DNA from: a virus
Length of the DNA: 62,898 bases
IMG/VR virus record: IMGVR_UViG_3300005098_000046
Span: 1 to 62,898 of that record
Direction: 5' to 3' (one strand)
Shown here: piece after piece, positions 39,613 through 47,920 of the stretch
Position numbering within the stretch: the stretch's first letter is position 1
Layout: each line of letters begins with the position of its first letter
Made by a program: the position numbers and the translations under genes
The notes under the pieces: generated by a model
The model's input: the letters and a program-made list of their open reading frames with translations, nothing else
What the model was told of the DNA's origin: nothing
The model's database searches: none

Positions 39613-42294
39613 GTGTCTCTTGATAGAATACGCGAAGCCGCTGCACGCCAGATAGACAAAATCATCGGCGAGTATGTACAGCTTTCACGAGCAGGCAGTG
39701 AGTGGCGGGGGATATGCCCGTTTCATACCGAGCAACGCCCCAGCCTATACGTTGGCGACGGCGTGTGGTATTGCCACGGTTGCGGTGCCGGCGGTGATGC
39801 CTTCACCTTCGTGCAGAAGATTGAGCATTGCTCCTTCGCCGAAGCCGTAGAGATTATCGCGCGGCGGGTCGGCATACCTCTCGACCGCGCACAACAGGCC
39901 GAGCGCGTCAAAGCCGAAGGACTGGAGCGCGCCGTCTCTCTTCTCTACCAGGAGCTTCTTCAGCACATCCGCACAATCTCTGCTGAAAGAGGCTATAGCG
40001 GCCAAGTGCAAGCATACCTCTGCGAACGCCGGGGCATTCTGCCTAACGTTGTTGAGCAGTCACTGGCCGTATTCAGTGCGCCAGAGACGCTGCGCGTGCT
40101 TGAAGAATTGAAAAGCAAGACACCCGAAGGCGTTTGGGCGCGAAGCGGACTCGGCGCCACGCCGCCAGACTTCTGGCGCAGCCGCGTCATCATTCCTATC
40201 GTCATACGTGGGCGCATCGTCAACATGTACGCGCGCGCCGTCGGCGAAAGCCAAAAGCCACATCTGTACCTTGCATCGCGCGCGCGGTTCCCGTGGGGGC
40301 TTGACCAAGCACGCAAGCGCCGCACCGTAGTGCTTACAGAAGCTATCATCGATGCGATGAGCGTGCTTTCAGCGCTTAGCCCGGACGATAATCTGGGCGT
40401 CGCAGCGCTTCTCGGCACCAACGCCAACGAAGCGCTTGTGCGCCGTCTGCGTGCGTTCGACAAAGCTATCATTTGCTTCGATTGCGATAAAGACTCGCTG
40501 GCCGGGCAGAAAGCCGCACTGAAGCTGGCCGGTATGCTTTCGCAAAACGGCATCACTGTAGAGATTGCCGACCTTGCCAGTAGCGGAACCCCACCGCCAG
40601 TAGACCCCAACGAATTGCTAATCAAAGCCGGCCCGGAAGTCTTGCATGAATGTGTGCTCCACCCAGTCTCGCCGCTTGAGTTCCGCCAGAAATGGCAAGT
40701 TGACCCCGGCAAGTCGCTGCTGGTGCGCGAAGGTAGTATCTGGCGGCTGACGTGCGGCGGCGGCGTAGTCTTTGAAGTGCAGCACATAGACACCTCTGAC
40801 CCGCGCGGGCTTCGCGCTGTCGTTATCGCGCGCGACGGCAAGCGCATTCTCAACAAGTCGGCGGTGCCGCTTTGGAGTGATGTCGCCCGGTCACGTTTCG
40901 CTAGCAAATGCGCCCAGAACGGCATCCAGCGCGGCGACGTTGAAGGCTGGTTACTTACGCTTGACGAAGAGCTTCAACGGCTCGTGGCCGATACGGAAGT
41001 CGTACCCAGCGAAGAGGAACACGCAGCAACAGAAGTGGAGATTGACCCAGAGGATAAAGAGAAAGCGCTTGAGTGGCTGACCAGCCCGCACTTGTTGCAA
41101 TCGCTATACGGTCACCTGGACCTGATGGGCATAGTCGGCGAGCAGACGTGCGCGCTGGTGACGTATCTGGTGATGGCCAGTCGCAGGATGTTCAAGCCGC
41201 TGTATCTCATCATCAAAGGCGAATCGTCCACCGGCAAAAGCCACATACTGACCACCATCGCCAAGCTGTGCCCACCAGACGAATGCAGAGAATTATCGCG
41301 TATGACAGCGCAAGCGCTTTTCCGCGTCCCACCGGATTGGGCCAAGCACCGCTTCTTGATACTTCAAGAGCGCGTCGGCGGCGAAGACGCCGACTATTCG
41401 CTGCGCACGATGATGAGCGAAGAGGGGCTTGTGCTGCTGGAAACAGCGAAAGACGAAACCGGCAACCTTGTCACGCAAGAGCGCGTGGTGGAAGGCCCGA
41501 TGGCGTATGCTGAAACCACTACCGCCATGCAGATAAACTTCGAGAACGAGACGCGCTTGATAGAGCTTTCGCCGGACGACTCCCCAGAGCAAACGGAGCG
41601 CATTCACGAATACCAGCGCTTTCTTGCAACCGAGGCCGGGTTAGAGGCCGAAGTCTTCCGCGAAGAAGTTATGCGGCTTCACCACGCCGCGCAGCGCTTG
41701 CTTCAGCCGATTGCGGTTGTTATACCGTTCGCAGAATTGCTGTCGTTCCCTACCGATAAGGCGCGCTTTCGGCGTGACCACGACAAGCTACTGCGGCTGG
41801 TGCGCGTCGTGGCGTTTCTCCATCAGCACCAGCGCGAAGTACAACGGCTTGAAACCCCCGCCGGGACGAAGGAGTACATCGAGGCCACGCCAGAAGATTA
41901 TGAGATTGTCTATGACATAGCCGACAGCTTGTTCGCATCAGCGCTTCAAGACTTGGACGAACGGACCGCGCGCGTCTTTGCGGCCATGACGGAGCTTGCG
42001 CGCAAGCGTTACATAGCGGCCCATCCATCGTTGATGGAAGAACCAACACCTGACCAGATAGCGGCCGTCGGTTTGTCGCTGGCGGATATTCGGCCATACG
42101 CGCGCTTGCGCGATAGCACGCTGCGGAGAGTACTGCAGTACCTGGTGGATATTGACTACGTCAATGCCGAGAAGCGCGGCCGTTCGCTGGTGTATAACGT
42201 AACATACATTGACGATGGCAGAGGCATTACGGACTATCTGATTTCCCCGGTTGAGTTGCGGCGTCAATTACAGGCTGAAGCGCTTCGCGAGTGA
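39613..42294 (+). CDS. Primase with CHC2 zinc finger, TOPRIM domain and C-terminal ATPase
   Basis: The protein has 893 residues. Residues 35-57 form the CHC2 zinc finger (Cys35, His38, Cys54, Cys57; I-C-P-F-H-T then Y-C-H-G-C-G). Residues about 235-330 form the TOPRIM fold (L-T-E-A-I-I-D-A and F-D-C-D-K-D, the metal-binding acidic triad). Around residue 540 lies G-E-S-S-T-G-K-S-H, a P-loop of a helicase/ATPase. A primase joined to an ATPase resembles the bifunctional primase-helicases of T7 and P4 type, but the ATPase is not clearly DnaB-like. GTG 39613 has GGGAGGG before it. Confidence 0.9.
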   Translation: MSLDRIREAAARQIDKIIGEYVQLSRAGSEWRGICPFHTEQRPSLYVGDGVWYCHGCGAGGDAFTFVQKIEHCSFAEAVEIIARRVGIPLDRAQQAERVKAEGLERAVSLLYQELLQHIRTISAERGYSGQVQAYLCERRGILPNVVEQSLAVFSAPETLRVLEELKSKTPEGVWARSGLGATPPDFWRSRVIIPIVIRGRIVNMYARAVGESQKPHLYLASRARFPWGLDQARKRRTVVLTEAIIDAMSVLSALSPDDNLGVAALLGTNANEALVRRLRAFDKAIICFDCDKDSLAGQKAALKLAGMLSQNGITVEIADLASSGTPPPVDPNELLIKAGPEVLHECVLHPVSPLEFRQKWQVDPGKSLLVREGSIWRLTCGGGVVFEVQHIDTSDPRGLRAVVIARDGKRILNKSAVPLWSDVARSRFASKCAQNGIQRGDVEGWLLTLDEELQRLVADTEVVPSEEEHAATEVEIDPEDKEKALEWLTSPHLLQSLYGHLDLMGIVGEQTCALVTYLVMASRRMFKPLYLIIKGESSTGKSHILTTIAKLCPPDECRELSRMTAQALFRVPPDWAKHRFLILQERVGGEDADYSLRTMMSEEGLVLLETAKDETGNLVTQERVVEGPMAYAETTTAMQINFENETRLIELSPDDSPEQTERIHEYQRFLATEAGLEAEVFREEVMRLHHAAQRLLQPIAVVIPFAELLSFPTDKARFRRDHDKLLRLVRVVAFLHQHQREVQRLETPAGTKEYIEATPEDYEIVYDIADSLFASALQDLDERTARVFAAMTELARKRYIAAHPSLMEEPTPDQIAAVGLSLADIRPYARLRDSTLRRVLQYLVDIDYVNAEKRGRSLVYNVTYIDDGRGITDYLISPVELRRQLQAEALRE

Positions 42295-43366
42295 TGCGAT
42301 AAGCGGTGCGGCCATTGTAGTGAGCGGTATAGGCATGGAGCCTTCCCTTGTGAATAAGCTGGCGGACGTAGTAGGCGCTTACGCCCAGCAATTCGGCGGC
42401 TTCTGATACCGACAACGCGCGCTCCAGCTGCGCTGCTTCTTGGGCGACCGCACGCTTGACCACGATGCTTTTCTTGCGCCCAGGCAACCGCCGGCCGGGA
42501 AGCTGGCCGCTGTTGAATCTCTGCTTCGCGGCCGCATAAGAGATGCCGATAATCTCTGCGGCTTCGCGTAGCGTCACTTCGTCCGGTTGCTGGCGCTCTT
42601 CAATCATCCGCCGCTTGAGCCGCATAACACTGGCCTTGCTAAGCCAGATACCGCCGCCCTTGCGCGGGAGCGGGCAATTCTCCAGTTCTTCGAGTTCGCC
42701 GTCGCGCAGTAGCCGGCGCACGGTCTGCTCGGAGAGGCCGAGCACTTCCGCTGCGCGCTGTACAGTCATGGCTTCATCAAGCATACGCTCGAACTCTGCG
42801 ATGCTTTCCGGGGTGATGAAAATCATCCCGGCAGCGCTTTGATAGCCGCGCAACGCACCACTCTTGTATAGCCGGCGAACGGTGTTGGGGTGTATGCCGA
42901 AGCGCTGGGCAACTTCGGTGGCCAGCAGCGCCTTCGTGACCGGGTCCTCCATGTAGTCAGGCACACTCGGCTCCACCGGCTTGACTTTTATCTTCCGGCG
43001 CGGCCGAACGACTTCTTCCTTCTGCCGCTCAAATACTTCCTTGTGGCGCACGACGGCGTCGCGCTCAAGCACAATCTTGCCATTGTGCGGCAGCCGCCGG
43101 CCGGGGATACGGCCGGTTGCATAGCATTTCCAGATATAGTAGCGCGAGCAGCCGATGATGTCGGCCGCTTCCGTCAACGTCACTTCGTCTGGGCGCTTGC
43201 AGGCTTCCAGGAACTCATCAATGCTGTCCTCATCGACCAGCAACCGGCCAGATTCAGTCTTGCGGCCACGAAGGACGCCGAGATGAAAGTACCGCACCGC
43301 CGTGGGATACGATATGCTGAGCTGCTTCGCCGCTTCGGCAAGGGGCATGAGATTATCTTCGGGCAC
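42227..43366 (-). CDS. Protein of six tandem helix-turn-helix (HTH_17/excisionase-like) modules
   Basis: The protein has 379 residues. Six similar units are seen near residues 6-53, 62-108, 147-193, 199-252, 263-308 and 317-367; each contains E-A-A followed by an L/I-G hinge and a basic recognition helix (for example T-V-R-R-L-L and Y-V-R-Q-L-I). Such modules normally occur singly in excisionases. Six in one chain could bind repeated DNA sites or several operators. GTG 43366 has AGGAGG 8 bases before it. The gene overlaps the 3' end of the primase gene by 68 bases, tail to tail. Confidence 0.85.
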   Translation of the reverse strand: MPEDNLMPLAEAAKQLSISYPTAVRYFHLGVLRGRKTESGRLLVDEDSIDEFLEACKRPDEVTLTEAADIIGCSRYYIWKCYATGRIPGRRLPHNGKIVLERDAVVRHKEVFERQKEEVVRPRRKIKVKPVEPSVPDYMEDPVTKALLATEVAQRFGIHPNTVRRLYKSGALRGYQSAAGMIFITPESIAEFERMLDEAMTVQRAAEVLGLSEQTVRRLLRDGELEELENCPLPRKGGGIWLSKASVMRLKRRMIEERQQPDEVTLREAAEIIGISYAAAKQRFNSGQLPGRRLPGRKKSIVVKRAVAQEAAQLERALSVSEAAELLGVSAYYVRQLIHKGRLHAYTAHYNGRTAYRITREALQPVIDAATQPGKSDSP

Positions 43367-43402
43367 CGCGTGTTCCTCCTGGATGGTAGATTGTCACGAC
43401 AT

Positions 43403-43431
43403 AACATATCACAAACATACTTTGCTGTCAA
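43403..43431 (-). promoter_or_regulatory. Leftward promoter for the six-HTH gene
   Basis: On the minus strand TTGACA (43426-43431) and TATGTT (43403-43408, 4 of 6) are 17 bases apart, about 40 bases before the GTG start. A protein binding here could control its own gene. Confidence 0.5.
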
Positions 43432-43536
43432 TCGCGCCGCCACAATTTGGCCATAATGGGCTGCTCATAGGCGCCCGGACGCCGCGCAAACAGCTGTTTT
43501 CAGAGGCCATTTGTGACGGCGAGTTCTAAAAGTCTC

Positions 43537-43602
43537 TCATGTTGTAGTTAGGTGCGATTGCGATGTACGCGTTTGGAACGGTTGCACTTTACTACAACAT
43601 GA
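43537..43602. repeat. Inverted repeat, 12-base arms, operator candidate
   Basis: TCATGTTGTAGT (43537-43548) and ACTACAACATGA (43591-43602) are perfect reverse complements with 42 bases between. Two half-sites spaced four helical turns apart fit a looped or dimeric repressor. Confidence 0.65.
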
Positions 43603-43684
43603 TAGATTTGTTCGACGAACGCTTCGCGGCAGGAAAGTGTATAATCGTGGCCGCTTTGCAAACCGACGAACGATACGAGCTTTT

Positions 43685-43700
43685 TGGCGTGACTGTGTTA
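43685..43700 (+). repeat. 16-base repeat copy 1
   Basis: TGGCGTGACTGTGTTA at 43685-43700 recurs exactly at 44131-44146, inside the rightward promoter spacer and -10. A shared operator is plausible. Confidence 0.6.
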
Positions 43701-43900
43701 CCAACATGCCAAAATTAATTTTCAATTGCAGCCAGCCGCGCCCGAAAATGATATGTAAGAAATCACTGTTTGGCACGGGGTCTGTATGCAGTCTGTCGCC
43801 GAGTCTACGTTGCGGCAATGACAGTCACAGAAAAAACACGCAGCTAATTATCGAAACTCACGACTCTTTTGATGATACAAACGATGTGGTGCGGTTAAGA

Positions 43901-43997
43901 AACCGTTGCAACATTTCCAGAGAGAGAGTCTTACAAACTCAACACGGCTTTTTGGTGTTGTGTATATCTCTGTTCTCGGTGAAAAGTTGCAACGGTT
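43901..43997. repeat. Inverted repeat AACCGTTGCAAC / GTTGCAACGGTT
   Basis: Perfect 12-base arms at 43901-43912 and 43986-43997. Each arm holds the palindrome GTTGCAAC, and partial matches (AACGGTTGCA near 43577, CTGTTGCAG near 44093) lie on both sides, as expected for a set of operator sites. Confidence 0.6.
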
Positions 43998-44121
43998 GAT
44001 TAAGTGTTATTCGCAAATGATATGAAAGAAACTATCGCTAAGCCCTATCAATAAGCGCTTGAAATGTGGGAGCGGTGTGTCTCTGTGGCGAAACTGTTGC
44101 AGAAGAAAATTACGCAAGCAC

Positions 44122-44150
44122 TTGACAAGCTGGCGTGACTGTGTTAGACT
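44122..44150 (+). promoter_or_regulatory. Rightward sigma70-like promoter
   Basis: TTGACA (44122-44127), 17-base spacer, TAGACT (44145-44150, 4 of 6). It lies 25 bases before the GTG of the next gene and overlaps the repeated 16-mer, so it is likely repressed by a protein binding there. Confidence 0.6.
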
Positions 44151-44175
44151 ACTGGCAAAGCTGGAGGTGATGCCC

Positions 44176-44448
44176 GTGTCTACGGAGAGGGAAAACTATA
44201 TAATCATCGGCGCCTACAAGCAAGGTCTGCTCGTCTCGCGCTGCGACCGCAACGGCAAAGAACTTGACCCCAACAACCGCTTCCTGGCTTGCCCAGTCTG
44301 CTTCTCTACCGTGCGCGGCGGCGGAGTCCTCGCCGCCGGCTCCTGCTCTAATTGCGGTTGGGCGCCGCCACGCCCCGAACCCGAATCTACTGTTCCACTG
44401 CTCGACCCCACTATCCTCGCCGGCATCCAGCGCGCCCTGAGTAGGTGA
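44176..44448 (+). CDS. Zinc-ribbon protein, first gene of the right operon
   Basis: A 90-residue protein with C-P-V-C and C-S-N-C pairs about 20 residues apart, one zinc ribbon, and a Pro-rich linker after it. GTG 44176 is preferred over ATG 44170 because GGAGG (44163-44167) is 8 bases from GTG but only 2 from ATG. It is immediately downstream of the operator-overlapped promoter, so it may be a regulated early gene. Its coding strand is C-rich. Confidence 0.6.
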   Translation: MSTERENYIIIGAYKQGLLVSRCDRNGKELDPNNRFLACPVCFSTVRGGGVLAAGSCSNCGWAPPRPEPESTVPLLDPTILAGIQRALSR

Positions 44449-44454
44449 GGCCCA

Positions 44455-45069
44455 GTGCTTACTACCATCGCTCTCCTTTCCACTACTACTACTACTATTA
44501 CTATCTTTATGCCTACTACTATAGTGTGTAGTAAAATATATTACTACAGAAAGGTGTATACTCTACATGACCACCCGGTGCTTACTCCCCAGTCGCTCAC
44601 CAGCCGCTGGCAACCGTCTATGCCCGCCGAACGCTTCATCGCCGAACTCCGTATCATCAATCCATTACCGCCGTGGCAACCACACCAGCCAGTACACGTG
44701 CCTATGTACTTCCCTACACGGCTGCTCCCAGGCGCCACTCTCCACCGCTGGCTCACCGCCGTCAAAGTCGGCCAGCACTACAATATCGACCCAGCGCTCA
44801 TCATCGCTATCGCTTCACACGAAAACCCCTACCGCGATGACTATGCCTGCGGCGTCAAGGTCGCCAAAGGCACCAACCTTCATATCCAGATGGACTGGTG
44901 TGCGCGTATCATCATCCGTGTCTGCCGCCGGCGCCACGTATCACCACGCCCACCCACGCGCCGTATGCTACAAGCTATAGGTCCTATATACTGTCCCACT
45001 GACCCAGCCTGGGCATCCCAAGTGTGGACACTGTACAAACGTGCAATAGGAGGTCGTCACCATGACTGA
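44455..45069 (+). CDS. Lytic enzyme with SLT-like domain and N-terminal hydrophobic anchor
   Basis: The protein has 204 residues. The first 30 are hydrophobic and Thr-rich (encoded by a CTA/ACT tract), like a signal or membrane anchor. Residues about 100-200 resemble lytic transglycosylase/goose-lysozyme-like domains: I-A-I-A-S-H-E-N-P gives the catalytic-type Glu, and C-P-T-D-P-A-W-A follows. GTG 44455 has AGGTGAGG 4 bases upstream. It would cut glycan strands. It is far from the M15 endolysin, so it may act in DNA entry or a second lysis step. Start is not fully certain. Confidence 0.6.
   Translation: MLTTIALLSTTTTTITIFMPTTIVCSKIYYYRKVYTLHDHPVLTPQSLTSRWQPSMPAERFIAELRIINPLPPWQPHQPVHVPMYFPTRLLPGATLHRWLTAVKVGQHYNIDPALIIAIASHENPYRDDYACGVKVAKGTNLHIQMDWCARIIIRVCRRRHVSPRPPTRRMLQAIGPIYCPTDPAWASQVWTLYKRAIGGRHHD
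44483..44547 (+). repeat. CTA trinucleotide tract and AT-rich hairpin
   Basis: A run of CTA triplets (44483-44504) is followed by GTAGTAA (44528-44534) and its reverse complement TTACTAC (44541-44547) around AATATA. It lies in the first part of the SLT-like gene. Such tracts may slip in replication, changing the frame of the signal region. Confidence 0.5.
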
Positions 45070-45346
45070 TGGTCTTCTGCCAGCCGTCTTTATTCTGCTG
45101 GCGCTTATCGGCTTTGGCTTCCTTATCGCTACCGGTATCTGCGAAGGCGCCTTCTGGCATACCATCCCACACGCTACCGTCGTCGTCGCTACTCCCGACG
45201 GGCATACCCCATTCATCCTTCATACCGGCGAAGTCCGCTTCCACGGATCTAAGCTAATCCTCCTCCCCAGCCGTGCGCAATTCCCGGTCTCCGCTATAAC
45301 AAGTGTCCGTATCACAATTGACCCTTCTGTCGCACCACTGGAGTGA
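45062..45346 (+). CDS. Small membrane protein
   Basis: A 94-residue protein with one N-terminal membrane helix (residues about 5-25, L-L-P-A-V-F-I-L-L-A) and a beta-rich soluble part. AGGAGG lies 9 bases before ATG 45062. It could be a spanin-like or exclusion protein but no motif supports this. It overlaps the previous stop by eight bases. Confidence 0.6.
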   Translation: MTDGLLPAVFILLALIGFGFLIATGICEGAFWHTIPHATVVVATPDGHTPFILHTGEVRFHGSKLILLPSRAQFPVSAITSVRITIDPSVAPLE

Positions 45347-45352
45347 AATCCT

Positions 45353-45520
45353 ATGCGTCTTTTTTCACTGCGTAAAATACGCCGCTCTTGCTATCGCCTT
45401 GGCTCACTGCTCGGCTGGATTAATGCCACTGCTTCCGGCCCCGCAGCGCTGTTGCGCAGAACCGTCAACGTCTTCATCGGCCGCAATATCGTCCGCCGTA
45501 TCTGGTGGCGCAGGAGGTGA
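45353..45520 (+). CDS. Small Arg-rich protein
   Basis: A 55-residue protein (M-R-L-F-S-L-R-K-I-R start, W-W-R-R-R end) with 13 Arg, too short for common gene finders. GGAG lies 9-10 bases before ATG 45353 and the frame ends at TGA 45518-45520, where AGGAGG serves the next gene. A membrane-active or nucleic-acid-binding peptide is possible. Not recognised. Confidence 0.5.
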   Translation: MRLFSLRKIRRSCYRLGSLLGWINATASGPAALLRRTVNVFIGRNIVRRIWWRRR

Positions 45521-45525
45521 ATAGC

Positions 45526-45915
45526 ATGGACCCGCTTATTAAAATGCCTACACTCCATCTCATGTTCGCCGACACGCAATTCGCTGATATACTCGCCGGC
45601 CGTAAAACTGCCACCATCCGGCCGGGCTTCCTCCCAGCCGCCCCTAATCAGCTACTACAATGCCACTCGGTCTCTGGCGCCGCTACCAACCAAATGCGCA
45701 TCGTCGAAGTCTACCACGGCCCCGTATCCCATCTCTCCTTCCAGCAGCTTCGCCGCGCCGCTCCAAACGTAGTCAGCCCCTATACGCCTACGCCAACCGC
45801 ACGCGAAAAAGTCCGCGCTCTTCTCAAAGAACTCTCCGGCCAACCAGTCTCCTTCGCGGATAGCGTGACGTATATCTATTGGACACCGCCAAGGGGGTTC
45901 TCAGATGAAGAATGA
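45526..45915 (+). CDS. ASCH-domain protein
   Basis: A 129-residue protein with the ASCH (PUA-like) signature: F-A-D-I-L-A-G-R-K-T-A-T-I-R-P-G. This fold binds RNA or modified nucleotides and occurs in phage proteins and ribosome-linked regulators. Start is ATG 45526 with AGGAGG 9 bases upstream. It lies among small early-type genes, so an RNA-binding regulator is plausible. Confidence 0.7.
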   Translation: MDPLIKMPTLHLMFADTQFADILAGRKTATIRPGFLPAAPNQLLQCHSVSGAATNQMRIVEVYHGPVSHLSFQQLRRAAPNVVSPYTPTPTAREKVRALLKELSGQPVSFADSVTYIYWTPPRGFSDEE

Positions 45916-46483
45916 TATTCCATTCCCGCCTGCTTGGCCTGCGTGGGTCGTGATTGATAAGTGCGACTATGAACCATTTTGGGTGGCGGCCCCTACGCCG
46001 CAACATGCCCGCGAATGGGTCGCCCACGAGTGTGTCGGCCACCCATCTCTGTATCCAGCTAAACCGCTTAGCGTGCTCCGCCGACGCCTGTGGGCAACCC
46101 CCACGCCGCTCATCTGGTTCGCGCGCGGCTGGATGGACTATGCGGCCGTCTGTATCCGCGGCAATGACTACGATGAATGGCTCGGATGGTCACTCGTCCT
46201 AACATGCGAGCTCGGCCCACAGTGCGACACTGCGATGATAGATGAAGTGCTTACCGCGCTCGTCGCAAACGCTCTTGATGACCAAGACCCAGCATGGGGC
46301 ACTGTTTATTGCCCCGCTATGGCTCACGCATTCCTCTTCGTGCCCAGCCGCTCCGTCGTGCGCCAAATGAAACAAGCACTTGCAGACGGCTCTATGGTTC
46401 CACCAGGCGATGTCGTCGATGCTCGATGTGTCGCATTCTTGCATGATACTGCTTCATTGCCAGGTTGGACCGTCAAGAGGTGA
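45905..46483 (+). CDS. Hypothetical protein, aromatic-rich
   Basis: A 192-residue protein with many Trp and Pro residues (P-A-W-P-A-W-V-V-I). It has a mixed alpha/beta look and ends with W-T-V-K-R. The ATG overlaps the ASCH gene stop by 11 bases. I do not recognise a family. Confidence 0.6.
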   Translation: MKNDIPFPPAWPAWVVIDKCDYEPFWVAAPTPQHAREWVAHECVGHPSLYPAKPLSVLRRRLWATPTPLIWFARGWMDYAAVCIRGNDYDEWLGWSLVLTCELGPQCDTAMIDEVLTALVANALDDQDPAWGTVYCPAMAHAFLFVPSRSVVRQMKQALADGSMVPPGDVVDARCVAFLHDTASLPGWTVKR

Positions 46484-46489
46484 TGTATC

Positions 46490-46948
46490 GTGATTAAGCC
46501 AGCTATTACACTGAAGGTTATCCGCGTGGAATGGCCAACCGCTTGCCCGGAAATCCGCGCCGCTGACTTGGCCAACTTTTCCTGCCGCCCCGATGCCGAA
46601 GCCCTAGCCTTCGAGGAACGCCAGGGGCGCGCCATCGCCGCCCTCTTCCTCGACTCATCCCCCTCAATCGTTGAAGTCCAGGCCCTCCCCGGCAGCGGCT
46701 CAGTCTTCGTCTTCTGGCTCGCTTACGTCTACGACGCACGCGAAGAACTGCCAGCACGCTTGCTCGTCGCTGAACCCGGCTTGCACGCCTCTATGGTCCT
46801 TTCCGTCCAGCCCGGTATGATTCTTCACTGGTCCTATCTCTATGAGAAAATGCCGGCTCTCGGCAAACACTACGAAATCGTTCGCATCGCCGGCTTGCTC
46901 GGTGCTATCCGTGACGCTCTCGCCCGCTCACACGCGGGCGCGGATTGA
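46490..46948 (+). CDS. Hypothetical protein
   Basis: A 152-residue alpha/beta protein starting M-I-K-P-A-I-T-L-K from GTG 46490 (AGAGGTGAT lies 8 bases before). Contains hydrophobic segments (V-F-V-F-W-L-A-Y-V-Y). Unknown function; member of the C-rich block. Confidence 0.6.
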   Translation: MIKPAITLKVIRVEWPTACPEIRAADLANFSCRPDAEALAFEERQGRAIAALFLDSSPSIVEVQALPGSGSVFVFWLAYVYDAREELPARLLVAEPGLHASMVLSVQPGMILHWSYLYEKMPALGKHYEIVRIAGLLGAIRDALARSHAGAD

Positions 46949-46976
46949 AACATTATGGTCCCAAAGGAGGATGACT

Positions 46977-47315
46977 ATGCAGCCCACATGGAGATGGTAC
47001 TGGGAAGGCATCCTTGTTCGCATACTGCGTGTGCTTGACTTTATTCTGCCGCCGCAAGGCGCGCAAGTTATACTGGACCCCGACGACCATATCATCATTC
47101 ATCGCCGCTCGCGCTTCGGCCTCTTCTGCGAACGCAAGCGTCTCCGTATCGCTATCTGGGTCGGCGACCATGCAAATATCTGCCGACTCTGGCTCGCGTG
47201 CTGGCAGCTCGGCGGCCACCACAACACTGTCACGGCCCCTAACCAGCCTGCCTGCATTAACTGGCATATCGCCGAAGAATGCCGCGTCTGCAAAGGAGAA
47301 ACCCAACATGGCTAA
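46977..47315 (+). CDS. Hypothetical protein with possible membrane segment
   Basis: A 112-residue protein. It starts M-Q-P-T-W-R-W-Y-W and has a hydrophobic stretch at about 12-28; the last part has Cys and His residues (H-I-A-E-E-C-R-V-C). ATG 46977 is chosen because AAAGGAGG lies 7 bases upstream; ATG 46971 is too close. Unknown. Confidence 0.55.
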   Translation: MQPTWRWYWEGILVRILRVLDFILPPQGAQVILDPDDHIIIHRRSRFGLFCERKRLRIAIWVGDHANICRLWLACWQLGGHHNTVTAPNQPACINWHIAEECRVCKGETQHG

Positions 47316-47514
47316 GCGCAAGAAACGCAAATCTGAAGAACCGGACATGTATGTCCAGAACCTGCCGGATGACCCCGGCGTGCTGAAGGCACTGCTTCTG
47401 CTTGTGCTTAACATTGCTGGTCATGGAGACCTGTATACGATGGGTGCCATCCTGCGCGGTTGCTGGGATGAATTGTGTAACCTCAGGCCAGATTTACGGG
47501 AGAATGCATCATGA
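47308..47514 (+). CDS. Small basic-start protein
   Basis: A 68-residue protein beginning M-A-K-R-K-K-R-K, followed by a hydrophobic helix (A-L-L-L-L-V-L-N-I-A). It overlaps the previous gene by eight bases and the next by four. It could bind nucleic acid or membrane. Not recognised. Confidence 0.55.
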   Translation: MAKRKKRKSEEPDMYVQNLPDDPGVLKALLLLVLNIAGHGDLYTMGAILRGCWDELCNLRPDLRENAS

Positions 47515-47876
47515 AACTACGCGACTTCATCTGTCTGCCAGGCGACGGTTGGGAACCCTACGACGGTGCCTACTTCTTGCCAAAAGATACCACCAACGTT
47601 GGCATCGAACTGGTGTTCTATAAAAACGGCAAACGCTGGAGCGCCCCAGGCAGGAAAGTCTTCCTGCGCCTCTATGACCATCGCCGCTTCTGGTTGCGCG
47701 ATTACGAACTTTATGTCAGCGACGACGGCACGGCTATCTGGCGCCCAGGCTCGCTGGCCTCAGGCGTCTATTATATTCGGTGCCGTACAACGAATGATGA
47801 AGTGAGTAATTTCATCCGTTGGCGCACCGCGCTTAATGAAACGACAGAACGGCTTGTAGGCCCGATTTGCTGTTGA
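47511..47876 (+). CDS. Hypothetical protein
   Basis: A 121-residue beta-rich protein (M-K-L-R-D-F-I-C-L-P-G-D start, Y-Y-I-R-C-R end). ATG 47511 overlaps the previous stop. It is the last gene of the C-rich block before the change in base skew at about 47.9 kb. Unknown function. Confidence 0.55.
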   Translation: MKLRDFICLPGDGWEPYDGAYFLPKDTTNVGIELVFYKNGKRWSAPGRKVFLRLYDHRRFWLRDYELYVSDDGTAIWRPGSLASGVYYIRCRTTNDEVSNFIRWRTALNETTERLVGPICC

Positions 47877-47920
47877 AAATACGTCGAATCTCGCACGTAT
47901 GTTTCATGGAGGGCTTGCTT

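Larger units (their letters stand above)
43367..44175. other. AT-rich intergenic control region
   Basis: About 800 bases with clearly lower GC than the genome. It holds promoters at both ends (43403-43431 leftward, 44122-44150 rightward), inverted repeats and a repeated 16-mer described separately. Frames through it have no good starts, so I see no gene. It is probably the operator region for the six-HTH gene and the rightward operon. Confidence 0.65.

Noticed and set aside
43444-44060. Frames in the AT-rich region
   Set aside because: Starts without ribosome sites, Ser/Cys/Arg-rich composition and presence of operator repeats speak against coding.
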